A stretch of DNA of 49,677 bases from DTKY01 sp037440765 (GTDB lineage Bacteria > Acidobacteriota > Terriglobia > Bryobacterales > Bryobacteraceae): positions 1-49,677 of the forward strand of contig JBBITL010000030.1 of NCBI GenBank assembly GCA_037440765.1, read 5' to 3'. Both the position numbers and the translations under genes were made by a program. Positions 16,515 to 24,189 of this stretch are shown here, piece by piece. Position 1 is the first letter of the stretch. Each line of letters begins with the position of its first letter. The notes beneath the pieces were generated by a model. That model was given only the letters and a program-made list of their open reading frames with translations. It was not told where the DNA came from and made no database searches.

Positions 16515-17340
16515 CATCGAGAGACTTTTTGACTCCAGGCCGGAGACATACTCGGAGGCCGATTTCGCGCTCTTCCAGGCATTCAAGGACGCGCTCAACT
16601 CGGGCACGGTGCGCGCAGCAGAGCCCGACCCGGCAGCCCCGAGCGGCTGGCGCGTGAACGTATGGGTCAAGAAGGGTGTCCTGCTAGGGTTCCGCATGGG
16701 CGCGCTGGTGGACATGTCGGTCGACCGCAGCCGCCAGCCGTACTTCGACAAGTCCACTTACCCGGTGAAGCGGCTGACTCTGGACAGCGGCGTCCGCATG
16801 GTGCCGGGCGGGTCGAGCATCCGTGACGGCTGTTACGTGGGCCGCGGGGTAACCTGCATGCCGCCCATGTTCATCAACGCCGGTTCATACGTGGGCGAGG
16901 GAACCATGATCGACTCGCACGCGCTGGTGGGAAGCTGCGCGCAGGTGGGGAGGAACTGCCACATATCGGCCGCCGCTCAGATCGGTGGGGTGCTGGAGCC
17001 GGTGGGCGAGTTGCCCGTGATCGTCGAGGACGAAGTCCTGGTGGGGGGCAATTGCGGCGTGTACGAAGGCACGGTGGTGAAGCGGCGGGCGGTGCTTGGA
17101 ACCGGCGCCATTCTGAACCGTTCCACGCCTGTCTACGACGTCGTGCGCGGCGAGGTCTACAGCTCCACCGGAGACGACCCGCTCGTAGTCCCGGAGGGAG
17201 CCGTCGTGGTGGCGGGTGCCCGCAATATCGCGCGGGGCAAGGGCAAGGAGTGGGGCATCTCGCTCTACACGCCGGTCATCGTCAAGTACCGCGACGCCAG
17301 GACCGACGCCAAGCTCCAGCTCGAGGACCTGCTCAGGTAG
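16501..17340 (+). CDS. dapD: Tetrahydrodipicolinate N-succinyltransferase
   Basis: It transfers succinate from succinyl-CoA to tetrahydrodipicolinate and commits the operon to the succinylase route together with dapE. The 279-residue protein has an N-terminal helical domain (to about 100) and then the left-handed beta-helix of hexapeptide repeats (VGRGVT, VGEGTMIDSHALVGSCAQVG, ISAAAQIGGVLEP). The C-terminal KGKEWGISLYTPVIVKYRD is typical of DapD. The ATG at 16501 overlaps dapA by 14 bases and has no strong ribosome site, implying coupling to dapA. The aminotransferase (dapC), dapF and lysA are not in the window. It ends 3 bases from the convergent uxaC. Confidence 0.95.
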   Translation: MLQTDIERLFDSRPETYSEADFALFQAFKDALNSGTVRAAEPDPAAPSGWRVNVWVKKGVLLGFRMGALVDMSVDRSRQPYFDKSTYPVKRLTLDSGVRMVPGGSSIRDGCYVGRGVTCMPPMFINAGSYVGEGTMIDSHALVGSCAQVGRNCHISAAAQIGGVLEPVGELPVIVEDEVLVGGNCGVYEGTVVKRRAVLGTGAILNRSTPVYDVVRGEVYSSTGDDPLVVPEGAVVVAGARNIARGKGKEWGISLYTPVIVKYRDARTDAKLQLEDLLR

Positions 17341-17343
17341 CGG

Positions 17344-18750
17344 CTAGGTTTCCAGGCGGTAGGTCCGGCGGGCCAGGTTGTAGGCCAGATCCACCGCCAT
17401 CTCCTCCGCTTCCTCCAGCGTGAGTATGTGGCGCGCCACCAGGCCGGCCAGGAAGCTGGAATCCACGCGGCGGCTCAGATCGTGCCGCGCGGGGATGGAC
17501 AGAAACGCCCGGGTATCGTCGTTGAAGCCGGCCGTGTTGTAGATGCCGGCCGTCTCGGTGACCCTCTCACGGAACCGTTTCATTCCCTCGACGCTGTCGT
17601 GGAACCACCAGGGCGGTCCCAGCCGCAGGGCAGGATAGTGGCCGGCCAGAGGAGCCAGCTCGCGCGCGTACGTGGATTCGTCGAGCGTGAACAGCACCAG
17701 CCGGTACCCCGGGTGGCTGCCGTACTTGTTCAGCAGCGCTCTCAGATTCCTCGTGTACTCGGTGGCGACCGGGATGTCGCAGCCTTTGTCCGGGCCGAAG
17801 GCGGCGTAGACCGCCTGGTTGTGGTTGCGCCATGAACCCGGGTGGAGCTGCATTACCAGTCCGTCCTCCGCGCTCATGCGGGCGAACTCCATCAGCATGT
17901 GGGCGGTGAATGCCCTCGCGTCCGCCTCCGTAGCACGGCCCTGCATGGCCCGGGAGAAGATTCTCCCGGCTTCAGGCGCGTCCAACTCCACGGTGTAGGG
18001 CTCCACCACCGCGTGGTCCGTGCTGGTGGCGCCCATCGACTTGAAGAAGGTCCGGCGATCCTCCAGGGCTGCGATGAAGTCCTTGAAGCTGGTGATTGTT
18101 TTGCCCGTGAGGCGGCCGAGCTTCTCGACCTCCGCCGGCCAGCCGGGCGAGAGGATGGCGACGGCGGCGTCTGGCCGGAACGTGGGAAGCACGCGCCCGC
18201 TCCAGCCCGAATCGCGGATCGTGCGGTGGTGCTCCAGCGAGTCTGTCGCGGCGTCGGTCGTGCACAGGACTTCTATGCGGAACTTCTTGAACAGGGCGCG
18301 GGGCCGGAACTCGGGCAGCTCCAGCTTCTCGCTGATCCGGTCGTAGATGGCCTGCGCGGTCTGCCCGGTGAGCGGCTCCTCGATCCCGAACACCCCCTCC
18401 AGTTCGTCCCTCAGCCAGCAGCCGGAGGGCGTGCCGCGGAACAGGTAAAACATGTCGGCCAGCCGCTGCCAGATCTTCCGCGGGTCGGCCTCGACCGCCG
18501 CGCCGTCCAGCCGGGGCACCCCCAGGTCCTCCAGCCTCACGCCCTGGGAATAGAGCATCCGGAACAGATAGTGGTCGGGGATCACCAGCAAAGAGGCAGG
18601 GTTCGGAAAAGGCCGGTCCTGCGCCAGAATGGCCGGGTCCACGTGGCCGTGCGGGCAAATCAGGGGCAGAGGATTGACCTTCTCATACAGCCTGCGCGCG
18701 ATGGCTCGTACAGCGGGGTCGGCGTCAAAGTAGCGGTCGGGATGGCGCAT
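17344..18750 (-). CDS. uxaC: Uronate (glucuronate/galacturonate) isomerase
   Basis: It converts D-glucuronate to D-fructuronate and D-galacturonate to D-tagaturonate, the first step in breakdown of pectin-type sugars. The 468-residue length is normal for UxaC. The N-terminal ICPHGHVDP with two metal-type histidines, ARRLYEKVNPLPL, the internal GATSTDHAVVEPY and the DKGCDIPVATEYTRNL region are family features of this amidohydrolase-like TIM barrel. The ATG at 18750 begins the conserved part; the frame is open to 19116 upstream but reads as noise. It is divergent from a Tat-exported TIM-barrel protein and convergent with dapD. No other uronate genes are adjacent. Confidence 0.93.
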   Translation of the reverse strand: MRHPDRYFDADPAVRAIARRLYEKVNPLPLICPHGHVDPAILAQDRPFPNPASLLVIPDHYLFRMLYSQGVRLEDLGVPRLDGAAVEADPRKIWQRLADMFYLFRGTPSGCWLRDELEGVFGIEEPLTGQTAQAIYDRISEKLELPEFRPRALFKKFRIEVLCTTDAATDSLEHHRTIRDSGWSGRVLPTFRPDAAVAILSPGWPAEVEKLGRLTGKTITSFKDFIAALEDRRTFFKSMGATSTDHAVVEPYTVELDAPEAGRIFSRAMQGRATEADARAFTAHMLMEFARMSAEDGLVMQLHPGSWRNHNQAVYAAFGPDKGCDIPVATEYTRNLRALLNKYGSHPGYRLVLFTLDESTYARELAPLAGHYPALRLGPPWWFHDSVEGMKRFRERVTETAGIYNTAGFNDDTRAFLSIPARHDLSRRVDSSFLAGLVARHILTLEEAEEMAVDLAYNLARRTYRLET

Positions 18751-18867
18751 GCGGGAATTATCCCATGGGTCGCGCGGGTCTGCTGGCCGTCCGCTTCCGC
18801 AAGACGTACACTTGATCCAGTGAACCCCAACCACTGAGGCCCGCCATGGGCCGGAGGAGGCCACGTG

Positions 18868-19893
18868 ATGACAACCGCCAGGAACCGGCGGGACTTTCTT
18901 CTCGGCGCCGCGGGCTCGCTTGCCGCCGGCAGCCTGCTCACTGGTAGCGCCGCCGGCGCACCCGCCCGCAGGATGAAGACGTGCCTGCACACCGGCAACA
19001 TCGGAGTGAAGGCCAACCTGAAGCAGCAGATCGATTACGCGGCCCGCTACGGTTTCGAGGCCGTGGACCCGAACATCAGCGAACTTGCGGCTCTTTCCGG
19101 TCCCGCGCTGAAGCAACTCCAGGACGACATGGCGGCCAGGAAAGTCGAGTTCGGCTTCCTGGCGCAGGGCGTCCCGGTGGCTCAGGCGGATGAGAAGTTC
19201 GCCGAGTGGATCAAGACCAGCCTGACCGTTTGGGCCAGGGCGATGCAGCGGGCCGGAATGACGCGCTTCTGCACCTGGATTTCATCCTCCGACAACCGGC
19301 TCACGTACCTTCAGAACTTCAGGCTGCACGTAAGGCGCATCGCCGAGGCCGCCACCGTCCTTGAGGATCACGGCATCCGCTTCGGCCTGGAGTACATCGG
19401 GCCGAAGACCGGCTGGACCCGGGGCAAGTTCCCGTTCGTCCACACCATGGAGGAGACCAAGGAACTGATCGCCGAGACCAAGAAGACCAACGTCGGCTTT
19501 CTCATGGACAGTTGGCACTGGCACCACGCGGGCGAGACTCCGGCCGACATCCTGACGCTTAACAACGCGGACGTCGTGGGCGCTCACCTGAATGACGCGC
19601 CCAAGGACATCCCCGCCGACCAGTTGCGCGACAACCAGCGCGAGATCCCCCTGGCCACCGGAGTGATCGACACGGCAGGCTTCCTGAACGCTCTGAACCA
19701 GATCGGCTACGACGGGCCCATCGCCGCCGAGCCGCTGGGCTCAAGCGTCCGTGAACTCCCCGCCGAGCAGGCGCTCGCCCTGGTGGCCGGCGCCATGAAG
19801 CGGGCGATGGCCCTCATCGGGTCAGGCAGCCTCTCTGGCGGCCTCGCGGGCGGGGCCCATCAGAACCGCTATCCAGTGGGTGCGCGGGCTTGA
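18868..19893 (+). CDS. Tat-exported sugar isomerase/epimerase-like TIM-barrel protein
   Basis: The 341-residue protein starts with a twin-arginine signal (RNRRDFLLGAAG, then a hydrophobic stretch to about residue 30). It is therefore exported folded, probably with its metal loaded. The body is a xylose isomerase-like barrel with metal-ligand-like residues in GLEYIG, FLMDSWHWH, GAHLNDA and IAAEPLG. Such secreted isomerases are frequent in Acidobacteriota, but their substrates are mostly unknown. The uxaC gene next door hints at sugar-acid use. GGAGGAGG at 18852-18859 favours ATG 18868 over GTG 18865. The last 24 or so codons overlap the convergent AI-2E permease gene by 72 bases and read as low-complexity Gly/Ser, suggesting a stop-codon loss that extended the C-terminus. 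Confidence 0.85.
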   Translation: MTTARNRRDFLLGAAGSLAAGSLLTGSAAGAPARRMKTCLHTGNIGVKANLKQQIDYAARYGFEAVDPNISELAALSGPALKQLQDDMAARKVEFGFLAQGVPVAQADEKFAEWIKTSLTVWARAMQRAGMTRFCTWISSSDNRLTYLQNFRLHVRRIAEAATVLEDHGIRFGLEYIGPKTGWTRGKFPFVHTMEETKELIAETKKTNVGFLMDSWHWHHAGETPADILTLNNADVVGAHLNDAPKDIPADQLRDNQREIPLATGVIDTAGFLNALNQIGYDGPIAAEPLGSSVRELPAEQALALVAGAMKRAMALIGSGSLSGGLAGGAHQNRYPVGARA

Positions 19894-20850
19894 CTCCAGC
19901 GCAATCCGAAGGGCCACTGTGAGCGGCACGGCCAGGAACATTCCCACCGTGCCCAGGATCCAGCCCCAGCCCAGCAGTGACAGGAAGACCACCAGCGTTG
20001 AGAGGCCCAGGCCCTGGCCCATGACGCGCGGCTCGATGAGGTTCGCCATGACGAAGTTCACGAGCAGGTAGCCGGCGATCACAATCCCGGCCGCTCGCGG
20101 CCCGAGTTGCACGAAGGCCAGCATCACGGCCGGGACCGCGGCCGCCACCGACCCGAGGTTCGGGATGAAGTTCAGAACGAAGGCCAGCAGCCCCCAGAGA
20201 ACCGGGAAATCCAGCCCTACGGCCGCCACCCATATCCCCACGCCGAGGCCGGTGAACAGGCTGATCATGCTCTTCAGCGCCAGATAGTGAACAACATTGC
20301 CGGCAATCTCCCGGAGCCTCAGAATGGGCGCTTCGCTCCCCCCGAACGCCACGCGCAGCTTGACCGGGAAGCTGGAGACCTCGAACAGAGTGAACACGAC
20401 GATCAGCACGATGAGGAGCGAGTTGCCGAGCACGCCGCCTATGGCTCCGAAGACGTTGCCGAGGATGCCCATGATGGCGCCGGGTTCGATGGAGAGCAAC
20501 TGCCGCACGGTGGACTCTTCCACGCCTGCCTGGCGCGCCCACTCGACGATCTGCGCCATGCCTTCATCCAGCCGCTCCCGGTAGCCCGGCGCGGCGCGGA
20601 TGAAGTTGTTGATCGAGGCGCCCAGCACCACGCCCAGCAAGGTGAAAACGCCGATGATGGTTGCCACCACCAGCAGAACGGCCACCGCCGGCGGCACCCG
20701 TCTCCTCCTGAGCCAGAACACGGCCGGAGCGCTGATCATGGCGATGAAGGCGGACACCAGCAGCAGAACGGCGATGGACCCGGCGGCTCGCAGGCCGGCC
20801 ACCACGACGACGAACGCGGCTGCGTTTATGAGAATTCCTCGTGTGATCAC
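19822..20850 (-). CDS. AI-2E family permease (TqsA/PerM-like)
   Basis: A 342-residue integral membrane protein of the AI-2E/PerM superfamily. Two hydrophobic segments near the start are followed by a soluble loop (about 75-135, NNFIRAAPGYRERLDEG), then five or so further segments. The conserved LNFIPNLGSV and NLIEPRVMGQGLGLSTLVV motifs are present. Members export autoinducer-2, ions or unknown small molecules, so the substrate is open. The start is uncertain: GTG 20850 gives the usual family length, but no good ribosome site precedes it. The longer frame to 21165 runs through the pseudogene upstream and is rejected. The C-terminal REAAREAA tail overlaps the convergent gene. Confidence 0.85.
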   Translation of the reverse strand: MITRGILINAAAFVVVVAGLRAAGSIAVLLLVSAFIAMISAPAVFWLRRRRVPPAVAVLLVVATIIGVFTLLGVVLGASINNFIRAAPGYRERLDEGMAQIVEWARQAGVEESTVRQLLSIEPGAIMGILGNVFGAIGGVLGNSLLIVLIVVFTLFEVSSFPVKLRVAFGGSEAPILRLREIAGNVVHYLALKSMISLFTGLGVGIWVAAVGLDFPVLWGLLAFVLNFIPNLGSVAAAVPAVMLAFVQLGPRAAGIVIAGYLLVNFVMANLIEPRVMGQGLGLSTLVVFLSLLGWGWILGTVGMFLAVPLTVALRIALESSPRTHWIAVLMGPAREAAREAA

Positions 20851-20998
20851 AGCGGTCTGATTGAAGCAGGCTGGGGGCGCGGCAGTCAAGTGGGACCCCG
20901 CCTCCTGCCGATAGCGATTGAAAATGCGGTCCCGCCGCAGAGATCCGTGGGCCGGCGCTCCGCTGAATCCTGCTGCCTTTGTAGCGCAAACACACGCT

Positions 20999-21471
20999 TC
21001 ACCTGTCTTGTTTAATTGCTCTGCCCGGAGGTGGTCTACTTTTCGACCGCCACGAGCCGCCGCTTCCAAGCGGCGATTCGAAAAATCGCGTGAACTCACC
21101 GGGCTCCGCGGCGGTTGCGCGGGCGCCTGAGCGGGAGGCTGCCCCGCCACGGGCGCCTGGAACATCTGAGTGGAGTCGCTCGCGGCCGCGGGCTGGATTG
21201 TTACAGGGAGAGCCGCTCCGGCCGCCCCCCGTGAAAACGCCGCTCACGGACGGCACCGGCGTGGGCTGGGACGCTCGGGGCGTCGAGAAACTGGGAGGAA
21301 TCCGCCATGCGCCTTCCCGCGCAGCGTGGGAATGGGGCCGCCCGGCGGCGGTGGCAGAAGCAGGTGGACCAGTACGGCGCGCCCTGTCGCGCTCTCCCGG
21401 GCTGCGAAAGTGCGCGACTCGGCGTTCTCGGACACAACTTCCTTCAGTTCGTACCTTCCGCCGGGGAGCAT
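20999..21471 (-). pseudogene. Decayed kinase-like / GEFTRxF-repeat gene
   Basis: No single frame spans this stretch, but fragments in all three minus-strand frames fit one ancestral protein. The first, starting at 21471, reads LPGGRYELKEVVSENAESRT and then AARESATGRAVLVHLL, like the N-lobe start of a Ser/Thr-kinase-type fold, and stops at 21244. Other frames then carry ADSSQFLDAP (near 21277-21306), SDSTQMFQAP (21151-21180) and PGEFTRFFESP (21071-21103), with a Pro/Ala-rich linker between the last two. I recall repeated GEFTRxF-like elements in Pro-rich linkers of acidobacterial proteins; this is memory and was not searched. At least two frameshifts are needed to join the pieces. Confidence 0.6.
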
Positions 21472-21507
21472 GCCTGCTATATGTTCTGATACTGCTCCCG
21501 ATGCCGA

Positions 21508-22641
21508 TTAAGGCTGCGGCTCCGGCAGAGGGAGCCGGCCGGCTGCCCGCCGGTCCTCTCCCGCCGCGTAGCGGTACGTGGGTTGCGGCCTTCCCGGCGT
21601 CAGGCAGCGGAACGTGGTGGCGGAAGCCTTCACCGCCCCGCCCGAAAGACTCCCGATCGCCCGGCGCGCCACAGCTTCGAGATCCTCGGCCGGCATCTGC
21701 ACGCGTGCGTTGAGAATCAGCCGCGCACTGGCGCCGGCAAGGGGCGACCGGTCCACCGCCAGGACCTCACCGGCCAGGCTCGTGAGGTTCGTCACCCGGT
21801 TGCTGCCGCCAGATTCCACGATCACCTTGACGTGGCCGATCTCGGCACTCCGTTCGCGGAAATCCTGATGCAGAGTCTGCATCAGCGCCAGCGCGGGAGC
21901 GAAGAAGTCCGTCTCGCCTTCCACGGCCTCCAGTTCGATGGCCGCGTTCAGCCATCCGAGGACCGCCTCTCCCTCCGCGTAGCGGTCGTAATCGACATCC
22001 ACGATGTGCCTGCCCGGCTCGGCGCTGGAAAGGCCGGCCAGCCAGGTGTCCACGCCTTCGCCCGTGCGCGCGGAGATTTCCCCCACGGGCTTTCCCGGAA
22101 ATGCCTCGCGCAACAGCGTCACCAGCTCGGCGCGCCCCGCCGCGCTCAGCAGGTCCACTTTGTTCAGCAGCAGATAATCGGCCTCGGCCATTTGCAGGCC
22201 CAGAATATAGACCGCGCTGTCGTGCATCGCTGAGCCTGTCTTGCCCAGAGCCTCGCGCACGTGATCGGGACTCGCCAGCACCGTCAAGGGGGCAAGGTCG
22301 ACATCCGGCCGCCGGTCCTTGATCGGCTGCATGATGGTCGCGGCGAGGTCCGTGCAACTGCCCACCGGCTCGGCGAGAATGATGTCTGCCCTCTTGTCGA
22401 TCAAGGACTGGATGGCGGCCTCGAAACCGTGGAAATTGCAGCAGAAACAACTGCCCGCCACTTCCAGCACGCCCATTCCGCTGCCGGTCAGTATGGCGGT
22501 ATCGACCAGGTCCGGCGCCTGGTCATTGGTGATCATCCCCACGGCGCACCCTTGCTGTGTCAGTTTCCGGGCCATTTCCCTGAGAAGCGTGGTCTTTCCC
22601 GCCCCGAGGAAACCGCCAATCACGATCAGCTTCGTCTTCAC
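21508..22641 (-). CDS. COG0523 / G3E-family GTPase (CobW-like)
   Basis: The 377-residue protein has the Walker A loop GGFLGAGKTT (residues 9-18), the metal-binding CxCC motif of COG0523 proteins (Cys65, Cys67, Cys68 in GSCFCCNF), the AEPVGSC switch region and NKVD for guanine specificity. This family delivers zinc, cobalt, iron or other metals to client enzymes, or serves cobalamin and nitrile hydratase maturation. The C-terminal half lacks an obvious His-rich metal tail. It lies downstream of a broken aquaglyceroporin and a PadR regulator on the same strand. The client is unknown. It is the only plainly intact enzyme in this degraded zone, which suggests it is still selected. Confidence 0.85.
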   Translation of the reverse strand: MKTKLIVIGGFLGAGKTTLLREMARKLTQQGCAVGMITNDQAPDLVDTAILTGSGMGVLEVAGSCFCCNFHGFEAAIQSLIDKRADIILAEPVGSCTDLAATIMQPIKDRRPDVDLAPLTVLASPDHVREALGKTGSAMHDSAVYILGLQMAEADYLLLNKVDLLSAAGRAELVTLLREAFPGKPVGEISARTGEGVDTWLAGLSSAEPGRHIVDVDYDRYAEGEAVLGWLNAAIELEAVEGETDFFAPALALMQTLHQDFRERSAEIGHVKVIVESGGSNRVTNLTSLAGEVLAVDRSPLAGASARLILNARVQMPAEDLEAVARRAIGSLSGGAVKASATTFRCLTPGRPQPTYRYAAGEDRRAAGRLPLPEPQP

Positions 22642-22717
22642 TTTGCTGTTCCTTTCCAGGCGCTTCAGAATGCGTGCGGCGCCCCCTTCGGCTTCGCGCT
22701 CTCGGGCCGCCCCTTGG

Positions 22718-22909
22718 CCTTGGGCCCAGGTCGCGCGCCGGGTTCAATCCGGCTTGCGTCAGCGGCGCCAGCATCACGGCGATGCCCCAGGCAAGGGCCA
22801 CCTGCATGAGGCCGGAGCGGGCTCCGAACAACACGGAGACCGCCGCCGATCCGCATCCGAAAAGTACCGGCATGACGGTTCCGGCCATTTCGCCGGTGAA
22901 CTCGCGCAT
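22718..22909 (-). pseudogene. Aquaglyceroporin (MIP family) remnant with central deletion
   Basis: Starting at ATG 22909, the first 48 codons match the N-terminus of a GlpF-type channel (GEMAGTVMPVLFGCGSAA, then GLMQVALAWGIAVMLA). The frame then jumps without a shift to AGLNPARDLGPR, which is the second NPA motif and its flank, normally about 150 or more residues further on. The first NPA loop and the helices between are missing. After GPR the reading frame turns to noise and continues into the GTPase gene. An AGGA box lies 8 bases before the ATG, so the 5' end looks original. Such a product could not form a pore. MIP channels carry glycerol, water or arsenite. Confidence 0.75.
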
Positions 22910-22954
22910 CGCGGCGGTCCTATTCCTCTTGAGTGGGGTTAAACGGCAGAAGCA

Positions 22955-23389
22955 CTACTCAATGCTCCGGCAGGCGCACGGCTGGTGTATCATTGCGAGC
23001 TTCTGCGGCTCCGGAGCCGCCAGCGCGAGCAGTCCGTCAATGTATGCCCGGTAAGTCCCCAAAGTCGAGATCCAGCGCTCCAGGCACGCGGCGCCCTCCT
23101 GCGACATCTGGTAACGGCGCTTTGCCGGTCCCGTGTCGGCCAATTCCCATGTTGCGCTCACGAGCCCTTCCTTCTCCATTTCCTTCAGCGTCTTGTACAC
23201 GCCGCTCGGATCCGGGTGATCGCCGGACAGCAGCCCGCATTCGGCGAGCCTCTGCGCCAGTTCATAGCCGTGACCGGGCGAGCGGGAGAGCAACGCCAGG
23301 ATGGCGGGCCGCAACAGCCGGCCCAGCGATTTGCCGGAGCAGAGGCATTGGTCAAGGTCCACTATTGGAGCAACTCCACTATGAACCAT
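22955..23389 (-). CDS. PadR-family transcriptional regulator with terminal CxC pairs
   Basis: The 144-residue product has the PadR winged-helix domain (LLRPAILALLSRSPGHGYEL, then the recognition region SGVYKTLKEMEKEGLV) followed by a short C-terminal dimerisation helix. Unusually it has a CxC pair near each end: Cys15-x-Cys17 (QCLCSG) and Cys138-x-Cys140 (QPCACR). This could form a metal or redox sensor. AGGAGG at 23401-23406 serves either ATG 23389 or GTG 23395; both lie inside a dyad that could be its own operator. It is upstream of the broken channel gene and the G3E GTPase on the same strand, so it probably controlled them. Confidence 0.85.
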   Translation of the reverse strand: MVHSGVAPIVDLDQCLCSGKSLGRLLRPAILALLSRSPGHGYELAQRLAECGLLSGDHPDPSGVYKTLKEMEKEGLVSATWELADTGPAKRRYQMSQEGAACLERWISTLGTYRAYIDGLLALAAPEPQKLAMIHQPCACRSIE

Positions 23390-23400
23390 ATGCACATAGT
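23378..23400. promoter_or_regulatory. Inverted repeat over the padR start, likely autoregulatory operator
   Basis: ACTATG (23378-23383) and CATAGT (23395-23400) form a perfect dyad with an 11-base centre that itself contains CATATG. It spans the start codons of the PadR gene and abuts its ribosome site. PadR proteins bind AT-rich dyads of this general size near their own promoters. This one is conspicuous in GC-rich surroundings. Function is inferred from position and symmetry. Confidence 0.5.
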
Positions 23401-23493
23401 CCTCCTGGTGATGTCAAGAGTCCAAGAGGCTCTCATGCATTACGGTTTGTCTGTCATGGCTTGGCGGCTGCTGCTCACGAAGGGGGCCATGCG

Positions 23494-23609
23494 ATGACCG
23501 CTTCCGCCGGCTCGCTTTACGACCTGGTTCCATGCCGCGGTCTGCCGGTGGCCGACGCTCATCCCGACCGGCTGGCAACGGTTGCCTCCCTGTTCGGGTT
23601 GCGCCCGGC
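23494..23609 (+). pseudogene. N-terminal fragment of a SAM-dependent methyltransferase
   Basis: From ATG 23494 the frame reads SLYDLVP, then HPDRLATVASLFGLRPA. This closely follows the start of class I methyltransferases that carry a methyltransferase regulatory domain, where YDxVPYxSxP and HPDRLATxAxLFG are characteristic. That match is from memory. The similarity ends at about 23609, before any SAM-binding glycine motif, and the frame runs straight into tssK-like sequence. It is therefore a fragment fused to another broken gene. Confidence 0.55.
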
Positions 23610-24124
23610 GCGAGCTGTCTGGTCCGAGGGCATGCGTCTGGCGCCGCATCATTTCCAGGCGCAGGCCCGCTATTCGAAAACAGCATCCGCTTTGCCGCTA
23701 CGGCGCTCTCCTTTGCCGGTTACGGACCAGCGGCGCTGGAACCGGACGCCGAAACCATGTACAACGGGACGCTGCCCGGGCGCGGTGCGCCTCCGAGGCG
23801 TGCCAGGTCCCTGACCACAACACGGGCGGCGACGAAAGGGTTCAGTTCGGGCGCAAGAACCTTCGCTTCTGCCTGGAGAGCGGGCCGCGTGAGGACCTGG
23901 TCACGCTGCCGCTCGCCAGGGTGAAACGCAGCGGCGACGGCCAGTTCATCTTCGGCCCGGATCTCATCCCGTCCTGCCATAAGATTCCGGCCGGCGGGAG
24001 ACTGACAGTCCTGCTCCGCAGGCTGCTGGACATCCTGGGGGAGAGGAGCGAGGCTTTCCGGCGCACCTCGCACCGGCGCCACAGGAGCCTCCCAGCCGGT
24101 CAGCGCCGGTTTTTGAGGCGTTGA
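23610..24124 (+). pseudogene. tssK: Decayed type VI secretion baseplate gene tssK
   Basis: Three pieces follow the order of TssK, the baseplate protein that links the T6SS tail to the membrane complex. The first, VWSEGMRLAPHHFQAQARY (about 23616-23673), is the N-terminal signature (usually WxEGMxLxPQHFQ). A single missing base near 23673 moves the frame to FENSIRFAATALSFAGYG and ALEPDAETMYNGTL. After a second shift near 23800 come NLRFCLESG, LVTLPLARVKRSGDGQFIF and LIPSCHKIPAG, then LTVLLRRLLDILGER, the middle of TssK. The C-terminal half is absent. No other T6SS gene is in the window, so this is a relic. Confidence 0.7.
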
Positions 24125-24189
24125 GGGCGGGGCGAGGCCGGCTTCGAGCCGCGTGGGGTTAATGTACACTCAAAGGCAGGGGAGGCGCC

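Noticed and set aside
20851..21165. N-terminal extension of the AI-2E permease
   Set aside because: The extra residues come from the decayed GEFTRxF gene. The extension would make the protein too long for the family and lacks a ribosome site.
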